Notes under the pieces: generated by a model
Seen by the model: the letters and a program-made list of their open reading frames with translations, nothing else
The model's database searches: none
What the model was told of the DNA's origin: nothing
Assembly: GCA_032622095.1 (NCBI GenBank)
Contig: CP136061.1
Location: 90,016,983 to 90,080,982 of the forward strand
From: Siphonodentalium dalli
Lineage: Eukaryota; Mollusca; Scaphopoda; Gadilida; Siphonodentaliidae
Direction of reading: 5' to 3'
Length of the DNA: 64,000 bases
Part shown: piece by piece, positions 33,600-46,800 of the stretch
Layout: each line of letters opens with the position of its first letter
How positions within the stretch are numbered: the stretch's first letter is position 1
Program-made: the position numbers and the translations under genes

Positions 33600-35215
33600 T
33601 TCATAATGATGTATTATAATCTAACTTTCATGTAAAATTACGCATATAATAAGTAGTAAATTTACATTACATTACTACTTTCAGTTGAAAACTTTTGTGG
33701 AGTTCTGAACAAATATAATATTTTCTAAGGAATAAAACGATTTACTGTCACAATTGTGACATTTTATTAGTTATTATATTGGGGATTTTAGGTGAGCAGG
33801 TCAACAATGCTTAACCCCCAAAATAGAAGGATATATAAACAGGGCTTCAACATAAAACAGTATTGTCCCAACCGATTTCACGAGCTGGTTTTCGTCAAAC
33901 GATACTTTGACTGCTTTTAAATAATATTTATTCTGCTCATATCTATTCCATTCTTACATTTCACTAAGACCATTCCGGAAATAATTACATCTTTTCAGCA
34001 ATTTGAAAGACAATACTGAACTACACTTTGTAATATCATTATATAGAAAAAACACATTTAACTTAACAAATTAATGGATTCAAAGGCACTTGATCGCTCA
34101 GTTGACCACCATAATCCCAACAAAGTTTTAAATTCTTATCACAAAATTTTTCTGTAAACACAGTCAGAGGGGGTACTAATAAATGTTCCCTTCACTTGTC
34201 CTCAATTAAACTCAATCTAAATGTGTAATCTACAATGCCCCAGGAATAATTCACAAAGGTATCGCTAAAGATCGACCTATACACCTCAAATATGTAAATT
34301 CACCGTTATTGAATGGCCCATATCTCCTATGAAAGGTGTCTCAAAATGTGAGTTAACTGACTCCACTTATCATGCTAATTTGGTTTGAGCAAATAGGTAG
34401 GGCGAGTCAGAATGCGCTCAACAGGAGACACTCATGTTCAAAATGGGTCAAAGTCGCATGCGTGTCATGTTTGGTAAGGCTCAAATGAAAATAACACTAT
34501 GATTGGTATGTGATTAACCAATGTACATTCTTTGCTGTTATGCACTTAACTTTTTCCTGTGATCTTTGAAAATGGTCATTTGTGTCTTTAACTGGCATTC
34601 ATTTAAGCACAACACTACATGCACGGTCATCTTTTGCATGGTGCATTAGTTTTCAGATAGATAGTCTGTGTGTCAAATTTCATAACAATAGAACCCATAT
34701 TTTGGGGGGGGGATGAAATAATAAGGAGAACTTACATTTATTGAGGTGTTTACATATGTACCTTCTAACTAATGTGTGTCTATGAAACAGCTCGCCTAAA
34801 AATCGACAGACTGAGTGAAACATGAGAAACCATTCTTAGTTAGAAATTACCTTACTCATATATAAATTAATGAAGTACTATTTTTCACACACTGAATTTA
34901 AAACTTAATGAAAACTAGTATGATTCCCGAGTTTATACCAAATGGCAGGGAAATTAGATAGCTATGTAATTGAGTTATATACAATATGGAAGGTTGGATT
35001 GAATAGACAATTACATTTACATGCAGGTAACCAATCTCAATGTTTAAAAATGATAAGTCATGGCAAAACCTTCAATGTTGTAATGCCTGTAATAAATACA
35101 CACATTCACTCGCACATCTCCGTATCCACAACCCTGGATTAATAGTGGTTAATTTTGTAAAACCCAATTATTTAAAATACATGCAGCCAAGTGTTCAAAT
35201 TTTTCAGAAGTCAGC
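33600..35215. other. Unassigned AT-rich DNA
   Basis: Contains no supportable gene. Near 35055-35120 a short stretch resembles a decayed C2H2 finger (CNACNKYTHSLAHLRIH) but the spacing is wrong and no second finger follows. Confidence 0.4.
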
Positions 35216-35220
35216 AGACT

Positions 35221-35432
35221 ACAGTACTGCCCTAAATAATCGACTCCTTAACCACAGCAGAATTATCGGTAACTTTTCAGGATTTAGACGGAAATATGGC
35301 TTGTTGCCATTCATTGGAAAGCTCTGTGAGAGCTTTCCGGTGAATGGCAACAAGCCATATTCCGACTTAATCCTGAAAAGTTACCCATAATTCTGCTGTG
35401 GTTAAGGAGTCGATTATTTAGATCATTACTGT
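35221..35432. mobile_element. Family C fold-back element, nearly complete
   Basis: Palindrome of about 212 bp with GCCCTAAATAATCGACTCC at the left end and the complement at the right. A few mismatches between arms and a slightly shortened loop. Confidence 0.85.
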
Positions 35433-35807
35433 ACGTGGTTGTGGTTTTAGGACCAAGGACTTATTTCAGGTTCATTTCAATGATTTCCTATATAAATATC
35501 AATGATTATTTGAAGCGATAAACACCCATATTCACAACAAAATGATGATGCAGTTATGTTCTACTCATTGTAAATTTCATCATAATGGTCTTTAATATCC
35601 AGATGTAACTTCAGGAACAATTCAGAACTGAAATAATCTTTTACGAAAATATTTTTATCAGTTTTAAATTCGAGCAGCAAAGAGCAGGAATTTAAAGTGT
35701 GTGAAATCAAAACTGAGCAAAAAATAGTACTGTGCAAATTTAAATACGAGTAAGGTATATGCAGAAATTATACAAGAAGATAAAAAATAACATCAGATCT
35801 AATCAGC

Positions 35808-36207
35808 TACAGTATATTATGCAAATTCATAGCACTTCTACAAAAGAAACAAATCGTAACGTCATTCCACTTTACTGGATGCTTTTTATATGAATAGACT
35901 CATAAGAAAACACCGATGACTGCTAATTTCGTGTAATAAATCTACACAAATGGTTATATTACCATGCCACAACATACAAGTAAACATCACAAAATAACCA
36001 AGTTCAAACTTAGGCAGCTTTAGCAGGACATTTGTAGTCACCTGTAAATGGTTGTTAAACATGGCCTGAAACCTACGTCACAAATCAAGTCTCTAACCCA
36101 AAGCTGTTTTGATTTTAAATTTGTTTAAAACATATATAAGCGATTGTCAGATGGGATAAACTTGTACATGATCTGTGGAAATTCACAACGCACATTACAA
36201 ATCAGTA
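35808..36207 (+). repeat. Dispersed repeat N, copy 2
   Basis: Nearly identical to 5118-5512, starting CAGTATATTATGCAAATTC. Flanking sequences differ from those of copy 1. Confidence 0.75.
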
Positions 36208-36862
36208 ATTGTTAAAAACTCCTATTTATATCTGAAATTTACATGGAAAATAGGTATTGATTCTGCACCAATTTTGAACATCATACACACCTTAACCATT
36301 TAATGGATGTTTGTAAAATGCACATAATCCATTGTACTCGTAAGTACAATAACTCCGGCAACAAATATCTAGCTCATCCACTGCATGAGTTCCAGATAGC
36401 AGCTATCCGAATGTCTGAAGCGACGGTTATAGAGATTACATTGTGGCATAGGTTTTGGCCTTGATATAGCAGATATCCGACGGTCAGAGGCGACAGTTTA
36501 GAGATTACATTTAGTGACGTATGTTCCTAACCATGTTCAGATGGCGTGCATCATGAGGATTGCATGTAAAGTGTCATACATATAATAGCATCATGTTTTC
36601 TGCATTTTCTGAGTTACAGTAACTTGAAGTTTATTGTAATTAATTACGGGCAACATGCCTTCATCAACATCAAGCTTACAATCAAGCATTCAGGTAATAT
36701 TTTAATCTTTAGTATTGTTCACTTTTCTATTCCATAACGGCTACTGTGATGGTAATTTCCTTTGAGATTACATCGTTCAGAAATGCTTCCATTGTCAAAA
36801 ATCAAAACGTAATCCTCAACTGGGTTCATTTATACTTAATATTTAACTGATTTAATGGCATG
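36208..36862. other. Unassigned DNA with a small local duplication
   Basis: GCGACGGTTATAGAGATTAC (36420) is repeated in altered form at about 36490. An ATG at about 36656 is followed by 13 codons to CAG|GTAATA, which could be a first exon, but nothing joins to it. Confidence 0.35.
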
Positions 36863-37116
36863 ATGGACTTGAGCTTCCCAATGTATTCTCTTATATATGC
36901 GAGTCTCCCATAGAGCCTCGTATATATTTAATAGAATACATTGGCCTACAAATATTTACCTTGACCATGTAAGCCAGTGCATTCTCTTATATATGTGAGG
37001 CTCCCTATGGGAGACTCACATATATAAGAGAATGCAGAGAATCACATATGTAAGAGAAACCACTGGCACAGGATCTTTACTGCTGCACCAGCGCAGCTCC
37101 CGTCATGAAAGGTTTA
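36863..37116. mobile_element. Family A fold-back element
   Basis: Two palindromic modules and the right end CCCGTCATGAAAGG; the left end is degenerate. Linker TTTACCTTGACCATGTAAG is typical of family A and distinct from A'. Confidence 0.7.
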
Positions 37117-37830
37117 ATGATCGGTTTACCTGCTAAAGCTGCCTGATGGCTTCATCACCATGGTAAGATGGTGCACAATCTTTAAAAACGTTTTATACTA
37201 AACAACTGGCAAATAATCCTCAAACCGACAAAAACAAGTTTTCGAGGCAAAATATAAAATTGTTTTGAAACAATGCAGATCTACTGGTCTCACCTCAGAC
37301 TCACGATATTTAATTCTCTGTTTTAGTCAAAAAGATTTCACGATGTGATATTTAAAATAAAGATTTATATTTAACATTAAGCTAATTAAAAAAACAATTG
37401 AGAAATGAGAATTGTAATTAAGTTACAGAATTATACAAACAAACAATAGCGTTTCTTGATGAATTGTATACACATTTGATGAGAAACATTAAAATAAAAA
37501 CAGAAAATGTTAAGTACAAAACTTACTAAAATTCTAAAATATAAATGAAATGAGCAACAGAAACTTCTCTCATTGAAAATATAGACAGAAAAAAGCAGGA
37601 ATTCTGCACAGACGAGGACAAGATTGAAAGACAGGAGGTGTAATGAAGATAGGAGAGGCCGATATGTCAGAGAAACTAATATGAAAACAAAGAAATTATC
37701 AGGTAAAAATCGTAAATAATATGGACATACAAAAAGAAAAGTTATGGTGGAGAGAGAAGCGAATAAGAGATTCTAAGCATAGCAACTTTCATGGGAACAA
37801 TTTTGGTAAACGTTTGAGAATAATTTATGA
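37117..37830. other. Unassigned AT-rich DNA
   Basis: No gene or element supported between the family A copy and the 33-bp array. Confidence 0.4.
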
Positions 37831-38228
37831 TAATGCCACGAGTCAAAAACAGCTTATATTTTATAATGCCATGGGTCAAAAACAGCTTATATTCTATAAT
37901 GCCATGAGTCAAAAACAGCTTATATTCTATAATGCCATGAGTCAAAAACAGCTTATATTCTATAATGCCATGAGTCAAAAACAGCTTATATTCTATAATG
38001 CCATGAGTCAAAAACAGCTTATATTCTATAATGCCATGAGTCAAAAACAGCTTATATTCTATAATAATGCCATGAGTCAAAAACAGCTTATATTCTATAA
38101 TAATGCCACGAGTCAAAAACAGCTTATATTTTATGATAATGCCACGAGTCAAAAACAGCTTATATTCTATAATGCCATGGTTCAAAACCAGCTTATATTC
38201 TATAATGCCATGGTTCAAAACCAGCTTG
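37831..38228 (+). repeat. 33-bp tandem array, about 12 copies, open on both strands
   Basis: Unit AATGCCATGAGTCAAAAACA plus GCTTATATTCTAT. Because 33 is a multiple of 3, an 11-residue motif repeats without stops on the + strand (NAMSQKQLIFY) and another on the - strand. A few units have 3-bp insertions that keep frame. No splice or homology evidence supports translation. Confidence 0.85.
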
Positions 38229-38704
38229 CTACATCTAACTGGCAGGTTATGAGGGTAATATAACCTATATAAATGACATGGTGTTGACCATTCCCTTGAC
38301 TACTGAGCATAGATTGTAGTTTGACTTCCAATTATTTCATGGTTCAAAAGACAGACGGCAACTTTAATCAGGGGTAGCACAAACACGTTATGCATAATTT
38401 AACAGAGTTTTCCTTACTTCATGGAGGGTTTATCTCCCTTGGTGACTTGATAAGACTGCTGTTACCGGCGACATTTATCCCACATTTGGTGGACTTCTGC
38501 GATATTAAAGTGATATGAAACACTCCGGTAGGGTGTCAAATAGGAATGTGGAATAATCTTGCTAAAAGTAGTTATATTTTACAAATATTAGATCCAAATT
38601 GAAATGGCACACCATCATTCTTATATATTAAAATAAATGTAGCGACTCTCGATGGTGAAATCATTTTCGTTAGTTTATCGCCGGTAGTTGCGTCCCGAAT
38701 CGAG
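38229..38704. other. Unassigned DNA
   Basis: No feature I can support. Confidence 0.4.
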
Positions 38705-38880
38705 AGGTAAATATTTACAATTGAGCGTAGTTCATACGATGTTTTCTATGGAGTGTTACAGTCGATATGCTTGATATTTTGGGTGATGTTATTAGAATGC
38801 TACATTCCACCTGTTGGCATAGCACCTGAATACTATGTAATCAGTTTCACGCACCCAAATAAGTCCATAATATGTCTTTA
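38705..38880 (+). repeat. Dispersed repeat K, copy 2
   Basis: Matches 493-660 (TTTACAATTGAGCGTAG, TTCTATGGAGTG, TACATTCCACC). It extends slightly further left than the copy at 493, sharing CGTCCCGA with 43.16 kb. Confidence 0.65.
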
Positions 38881-39132
38881 ATATATATACTAAGTGAACA
38901 GAGCCACATTTTGCTCTTATCAAGCGCACAAAATATCAAACACAATTTGTGTATTGAACCTGCCAAGGAAAACAGTTTTTATGGGACTTTTTGGCAAGTA
39001 TGATATAGTGCTTGTTATTGTTGTGAGTATTTATTGGTAATAAACTAATTTGGATAACTAAATAGACTTTTGGTGAAATTCCGTTCTTCGTATCGGATTG
39101 TCCATCTTTAAATATAGCTATACATGTAATAG

Positions 39133-39532
39133 TTAACCCTTTACCCAACAGAACGGCCCTGTGCCAATGCATTCTCTTATATATGCGAGTCGACCATAGG
39201 TCGCCTCGCATATATAAGAGAATGCATTGGCTTAACACATTACAAATTATAAAATTGTTAAAGAATGTAAGAAAAAATGGTAAAAAGTGTTAATGTTTTT
39301 TTTTTTTTAGGCAAATGCATTCTCTTATATATGCGAGGTGACCTATGGTCGACTCGCATATATAAGAGAATGCATTGGCACAGGGCATAACTGTAACTAT
39401 CACAATGTGGTCAAGGAGCCGGTTCCAATGATATCCATTTTTGTATGGTTCTATTGAGACAGACCGAAGATATTTTAGGCTGTTGAAGCTTTATTTGGCC
39501 GGTTTTGGCCGATTTGTTGGGTAAAGGGTTAA
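39133..39532. mobile_element. Complete TTAA fold-back element (family A')
   Basis: TTAA at 39133-39136 and 39529-39532; ends CCCTTTACCCAACAGAAC and complement; two palindromic cores (about 39165-39231 and 39312-39380). About 95% like the 5516-5912 copy by eye, indicating recent activity. Confidence 0.82.
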
Positions 39533-40083
39533 ATCCATGATACACCTAATCTGGTGATATGAGCCCAAGTCAACTTCAAGATTATGTAATGCTCAGTGCA
39601 AACTGCTTTTGACCCATCTTTACTTAAAATTCTTACTGGCATGTAATGAGATGCAGCTGTTTCTACATTAAAAGTTTCACCGAAAACATCCATCTACTTC
39701 AGGCATTGAGTAAATGTTTAGTATAAAACATGTTTTTGATTAATATTTGAGATAAGGCTACTTACTGGTATAAAAAAAAACATCTCTTCAAGTAAATGAA
39801 GGTGTAATGTAGAAACAGTTGCGGAACATGAATGTACAGTTAATAATTGCGAGATATTATGATTTATTTCATGGAAACAAGATAAATTAACATATGAGAA
39901 AAATGGCAGGAGAATTGTGTGGTGCATTGATGGCTGGTTTGTTAACACAGTCAGAGATTGAGATTTCAGGCAATCGATCTATAAGAAAGGGGAGAAGGTG
40001 ATAACAATAATTGAATTTAAAAGGGTAGTCATTAAGAAGGAAACATGCTGATCTGTTCTGAGCTTAATATGAGAAGAGAGTCG
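39533..40083. other. Unassigned DNA downstream of the anoctamin gene
   Basis: No gene or element supported. Confidence 0.4.
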
Positions 40084-40245
40084 CAAGCCTTGAAATAGGG
40101 TGTCTCATTCCGCTTACACCTCTGCAGAATGAGGTTCCCAGAGGGTGAATTTGGTGATGCTAGCCCGCTATGCGGGGTAACATCACTAAATTTACCCTCT
40201 GGGGACCTCATTCTGCAAATGACACACACCCTATTTCAAGGCTTG
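40084..40245. mobile_element. Family B element, short form
   Basis: CAAGCCTTGAAATAG at the left and CTATTTCAAGGCTTG at the right enclose a single palindromic module (40126-40217), half the usual two-module structure. No clear target duplication. It lies about 340 bp beyond the anoctamin stop codon, so it may be in the 3' UTR. Confidence 0.75.
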
Positions 40246-40588
40246 ATTTCCTATTCACTGTGAAATTTTCAGAACTGTGTAATTCCCAATACTATTCTGA
40301 TAAAATGTTCATTATACATGTACCTTTACGTCATGAAATTTTATTCTACATCTGAAGATATTCATAGTAAGAGTGAAAATTCCTTATTTTCAAAGTTCAA
40401 AAAATTCCAATTGGCCTTTGAAAAAAATTACTTTCTATCATTGCTATCATCATATTTAAAAATATAATAAGAAATTACAACATTTTGTGGCTTTCTTGAA
40501 AGTATTTTTGGCATGAAGATTATTATATATGAGATGGAATCCTGGGAAGCCCAAATCTGACTGTGTCATCACACATTGTTGAGTTCTG

Positions 40589-40843
40589 TTATACAATCTC
40601 GGACTCGTTCCGAGCATTATCTGCACCATTAACTTTACGGTGCGGCTTTCTGTTCTTGACATTTTTGTTGCCGGAGTTTCTCGGCCACAATGCTGTGATA
40701 TCTTTTTCATGCATTCGCTGTAGTTCTGTGTGGAGTATTGCTTCGTTGGTTATATACGCCTCACGGTGAGATTCGGACTTAATTTTGGCCGGCATGTCTG
40801 GGATCAACCACGATATCAGACTGGTTATAACAACCACGACATT
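40589..40843 (-). CDS. Anoctamin terminal exon k
   Basis: 255 nt from acceptor ATTTACAG to TAA. Encodes [19 protein letters not shown] (end of the last helix), then a cytosolic tail with [18 protein letters not shown], basic KNRKPHRK and acidic end NARNESEIV. The tail length is usual for the family. Confidence 0.93.
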   Translation of the reverse strand, partial: NVVVVITSLISWLIPDMPAKIKSESHREAYITNEAILHTELQRMHEKDITALWPRNSGNKNVKNRKPHRKVNGADNARNESEIV

Positions 40844-43800
40844 CTGTAAATAAAATATTTCCACATTTATATATATTATTTTGACTGAAATCAAGAACAA
40901 GGCATTTGGACAGAAAATTAAACAGGCACATGTATAAATATATTTTCACCTACATGCAACATAGGCTCCTGCGAATCACAAATATTTCGTCGAATCAAAC
41001 CTCAAATCGAAATGGGGGGGGGGAGATTTCACATCGAATCGAACCTTGAATCGAATCACCATAATCAAAAGTTCATCGACATTAACATTTTGTTTTCGTC
41101 ACTGGCTATTATATACAAAACATGACGAGTAATTTATCAATTCATCATGGCCCTACACTCTAATAACATAATTATGGAAAATTGAATTGCACTGCGAATA
41201 TTATCAAGAACAAGATTTTGGGGAATTAATGTTTATCATGCAGCATTAATCTTACTTAGGTGCAAGGGCGATAATACAATGTGTTCGACGTGATGGTCCA
41301 GTGCAAAGGGAAGTAATTCAATTTCCAGCTATGACGGTAATTGTTGGAAATCATTGAATAATCATTGCAATTGCTACTGTGAGTGTCATAACTGTGGGAA
41401 ATCTGACACACTGACCTAAGAGTCTAGTAATCCAGATTTGTGTTTTCCCTAATGATTGATACATAATTATACGGTTATCGCATTCTCTCTTCTGTTAAAC
41501 GAGACAAAGCAAAAGTTTTAAAGACTTTTTCGATTATATATTAAGACAAAGTTGCACGAGTCACTTGGTGCGGGAGGGTTCGATAATTTATTAAATCTTT
41601 GCGACCATTTTGAATTGAATGTTTTGTGTGATTTCACTTCGAATCGAATCTGGAATGTTTGCAGGAGCCTAATGCAACATTAGAAACAAACAGTATGTAA
41701 GGTTATTTTAGGGTATCATTTAGGAGGGGGGTATGGTTATAAATAGAATTATAGAGAAAATGGGGTGACAACAATAAGGCATCAGAACACAAAACTATCA
41801 CAAGTATTTTTGAATTTCTTAATTAAACTTATGCTTAGGGCATAAAAAATAAGTTGGACAATTGCCAGAATGTAAATTCTTACCTCAAACAAAACAACGA
41901 AAGGAAATCAAGCTGCTAAATTCTTACCTCAAACACGACAACGAATGCAAATCAAGCCGCTAGATTCTTACCTCAAACACAACAACGAAAGCAAATCGAG
42001 CCGCTAGCACGTGCCAGTAGTGAGAAGAGCTTTTATATCTAACTCCCTCTTCATCCCACGGAGGGTTCCGGAACTCCTTGTACCTAAGCGAAAGAAGAAT
42101 AATAAAAAATTTCTAAATAAGTAAAATGTATATCTCCTATAAGTATCTTGCCCACTAAACTATATTCCTATTCTCAGAAGAAAGGGTTAACAACCCAAGG
42201 TTGAAAACTGTACGAAAATTCTATGGTACGTTTATTCATGGTCAATCAGAATTTTTCCTATATATGATGTATTATCCTTCATGGACCACGTGATCTCCAT
42301 TTTGATATTTTGCCCGGCAGGCCAGGTCATCATTCTTCCTTTCTACTGCGCAGAGCTAAGTTTACTTTTTATTTAAAACAGCATTATTTCCATTTGATTA
42401 TTATTAATTTTATTAGTGAAGTTGACACAAAAATTCACCCTCTGGGAACCTCATTCTGCAAATGAAAAACCCACTATTTGCAGAGTTGAATACTAACCTG
42501 CATATATCAGTTTCGTTAGCTCCAGGAAACGTTGGTGGTTCTTTGAAGTCACTTGTGTTGAAATATGATAGACTGAATTCAGTATACCCATCAAGGCTAC
42601 CATCTGGACTGACTCGTGATGTGTAAACGAAACGGGGTATAAAATCCGAGGTCAGGGAGATAATGAAGGCCTGGAAAGCAGTCAGAAAATTTATATCAAA
42701 GACAACCAATGGAATAATTGTTATTAATCTTTCATGATGGGCGCTGCGCTGGTGCAGCATTAACCCTTTACCCAACAGAAGGGCCCTGTGCCAATGCATT
42801 CTCTTATAGGTCGCCTCGCATATATAAGAGAATGCATTGGCACAGGGCATAACTGTAACCATCACAATGTGGTCAATGAGCCGGTTCCAATGATATCCAT
42901 ATTTGTATGGTTTTATTGAGACAGACCCAAGATAATTTAGGCTGTTGCAGCTTTATTTGGCCGTTTTTGGCCGGTTTGTTGGGTAAAGGGTTAAAGATCC
43001 AGGGACCAGCCTAGAGGTTTCAAATAGGGAGAAGTCACTTCTCCTTGTTTAGTTACGAGGGAGAAGTGAACTGTAATCAGGGAGAAGTAACAATGGCTGA
43101 AGTTAAATTTACACACCAACATCACCCTTCTATGATTTATCGCCGATAGAAGCGTCCCGATCCGAGTAGTAAATATTTACAATTTAGCGTAGTTCAGACA
43201 ATGTTTTCTATGGAGTGGTACGGTCGATTTGCTTGAAATTTTCGGTGATGTTAGTAGAATACTATATTCCTCCAGTTGGCACAGCACCTGATTACTAACT
43301 TATCAGTTGCACGCACGCAAACAAGTACATAATATGTCTTTAAATATGCTGCTGGGACATATACGTACTGGTATATGAGAGAGAAGTCACTTCTCCATGG
43401 GTCAAAAATAGGGAGAAGTGGCACATTCTGGGGAGAAGATGTCACCCTCTAGGCTGGTCCCTGTGAAGATCCTGTGCCAGTGCATTCTCCCATAGGGAAA
43501 CTCGCATATATGAGAATGCCCTGGCACAAGATCCTAATGCTGCACCAGTGTGGCTCCCGTCATGAAAGAGTAAATGTTACTGGCAGGAGATACGGAAAGC
43601 AAATCAATTTGAAGGGTTCTTGAGAATTATGCTCAGTATTTGACAAATTAAAATGTGAAAATAATTCATGATATTGTTTCTTCAAAATTCAGCTTATATA
43701 GGATTTAAACCATTGTAAAATCTCCATTTTCACATAGGGAGATAATGTTAACAAGATCATCATTAAGGCATGACAATATACGCCTGTGGTATTTCCAACA

Positions 43801-46800
43801 AAGGGCCATAACTCTGTTGACATTTGGCAGGCAAAACCAAAATTTGAACTTGACATGTATTTTGGGCTAGTAAACTCACACACCAAATTTCATTCCATTC
43901 AAACTTGCTAAAGTTATCATCCGGAAATGAAAATTGAGTGCAAATTCCAACAAAATGGGCGATAACTCTGGTGAAAATGGGCAGATGGGACCCGAGTTCA
44001 CACTTGACCTGTATTTTGTGCTAGTAAAACCACATAACAAATCTATCCAAAGTTATCATCCGGAAACCAAAATCGAACGGACGGATGGACAGACCAATAA
44101 CATTACATATGTCCCGTTTATTAAAAAAGGGAGTATAAAAAAACTGAGAATACATAAGAAATTTCTAGGATTTGTGCAAATTCTTTAACCCTTTCAGTGC
44201 CAAGTCTAATTTTTGTATCAACCCATATTTTCCTTGATCATTTTTCAAATTTATTGATTATAATAATGTGATACATTGATGGAAAGAGCAAAAATTAGAC
44301 AAAAATTAGACTTGGCACTGAAAGGGTTAAAGGGGAGAGGAAGCAAACAAAGAGTAGGGCTGCAACGATTCAGATCTTTACAATGCGATACAAACTGCAA
44401 TTTTTTGGCAACTGATGGCTGTGAAAACTAGATGAACCACTTAATCATGTTTAGTATATGTATATTCTAATCAGTGTTCACCTCAGCATATTCATTGAAG
44501 TAAGTTACAAGACCTAACTAAAATGACCAAGACACATGGACAGGTATTAGAGGTAGACTATAACAGCTAATATAGTCCCAGATCTGCCCAGAAGGGGAGT
44601 TTTGAGTGGAAAAGTTTGATCTCTGACTTGATAACTCTGCATACATGAATTATTTTTGCATCACATCGCACCCTCCCAATACAATGCATTGCATCATGAA
44701 CTTTAAAACGCGGAATGATGATGAATTATGGCAGCACTAGAAAAGAGACAAAATATTTTTAGAGATCCCAGTTTTCATGGATATCTCAAATTTCAAACAT
44801 CTCAAATACTTTAACCCTTTCATGACGGGAGCTGAGCTGGTGCAGTGCCAGTGCATTCTCTTATATATGCGAGTCTCCCATAGGGAGCCTCACACTCACA
44901 TATATAAGAGAAATCACTGGCTTACAAGATCAAGGTAAATATTGTTAAGCCAATGTATTCTCTTATATGTGCGAGGCTCCCTACGCATATATAAGAGAAT
45001 GCATTGGCACAGGGTTTTGGCAAAATTTCATGAAGCTCCAGTCATGGAAGGGTTAACCTGACCTAAGAGGATGCGGTAATGCATAGAAAATGGATGCTAT
45101 TTACTCAGAAAGTTCCCTATTGTCAGATTACATCAATGAGGATTGATTTATTAATTTTTTATAAGGTGAACACTGGTGTGAAAGAGTTAAGCCTAAATCT
45201 GTCTAAACTAAATACTCATTGACGACTAGTCTCCTTCTGCACTCATATTAAAAATACTCTGTCTGTCGTTTGCTTTTACAACATGAAAATCCCTCCAAAT
45301 GAATGATATACTTTTATAAGTGAATGGGAGAAACCATTTTAAACAAGATGGCTGCTGGCGGTCATGTTTTTTTCCCGAATGAACCCAAAATGACTCGTTC
45401 CCATCTACATGTCAAATGACAGCTATGACAAATTTCATAATGATCCGACCAAAGGTACGACCTGTAGCCCGTGCTAAAGGAAATTGTTGACGCATTACAC
45501 ACGCACACACACACGCACACACACACAGACGACGGACAAAAAGCCAAGGCAATAGCTCAAACTTTACAAAGTAAAGTTGAGCTAAAAATGGATGTTGATT
45601 TGCTTGCGTTTTATAGAGTATGGATGACATTTTGTGTGGAACACGAAAGCGTTACTCACATAACAATTTCAGACCAACTTGCATCCATACTCTATGGAAC
45701 GCAACAAAATTAACATCCATTACTTAGTTACACTCAGCAGAGTCAACTGGAAGATTAAAAGAACATTTAGCGGGCGTTTTCAACGTTATTCTCACAGCAA
45801 GTTGTGTCTACACAATATGGAAGCAAGTAGGGGACATCGTGCGACATCACGTGACATAATTTCGACCAACCAACATCCTGCATTCATGTTCCGCAGCGCG
45901 AATGGATGTGTGATTGTAAATATATAGTATAGAAAGGGTTAACTTACATTTGATATCACTGCTATTCTTGATATTGCATAGAGAACTTGATGCCAAATAC
46001 CTGAAACACATGTCATATAATGTAACAAGACAGTCAATGACTTTTGAGTCACTCACCAGACTGTAAAGACTGAGACGATTGGGACTCTGAAGACCATAAC
46101 AGTCAGTAATTGTCAAAATCACTTAAAACAAGTAGTTGTAAACAGCTTCGGGTTCTCCATAGGGCAGGGATGTCCAGCTTTAAATTTCCAACTACACACC
46201 CCTGACACCCTCTTTTAGAAACGGACATATAAAAATAGATGCTACTTCTGAACCTCGACCTCCAAGTGACAAATGGAAGATTCACCCCTAGCAAGTGATT
46301 TCACTTATTGGTTATATAAGTGGAGCCACACAGATTGGATGAAACAGATTCTTATTGATTATATAAGTGGAGCCACACAGATTGGATGAAACAGATTCTT
46401 ATTGGTTATATAAGTGGAGCCACACAGATAGGATGAAACAGATTATATTGATTATATAAGTGGAGCCACACAGATAGGATGAAACAGATTCTAATGATTA
46501 TATAAGTGGAGCCACACAGATTGGATGAAACAGATTCTTACCTATTTCTACAGCTCTAACAGCAGTTGGACGTCGACTGTTGGTTATCATCATGAAAGCA
46601 TCACTTCTAATCTCAATTATGTTGTTGATTAATGCGAAGATTGGGCCGAGTGGGAAAGCTGCCACGAAAATGGTTAGAAAACCAAACTGAAGTACTGAAA
46701 TGAAAATTATTATTATTTAATATTATATCAAATCAGTTGAATGATTAGTATATTAATATGATACTTATGTACTATGTAATTCGAAAACTTACTCATTTAA

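Larger units (their letters stand above)
42728..43572. mobile_element. Family A element interrupted by two later insertions
   Basis: The left end (42728-42759, GGGCGCTGCGCTGGTGCAGC) and right part (43464-43572) belong to one family A copy. Its internal sequence GCATTAAAGATCCTG is split first by an A' element at TTAA and then by a hAT-like element. In the anoctamin intron between exons h and i. Confidence 0.75.

Noticed and set aside
35055..35125. C2H2 zinc-finger-like peptide
   Set aside because: Spacing between the cysteine and histidine pairs is too short and no second finger follows.
37721..38263. Open frames of 180 (+) and 158 (-) codons
   Set aside because: Both arise from a 33-bp tandem array that happens to lack stops; kept only as a low-interest finding.
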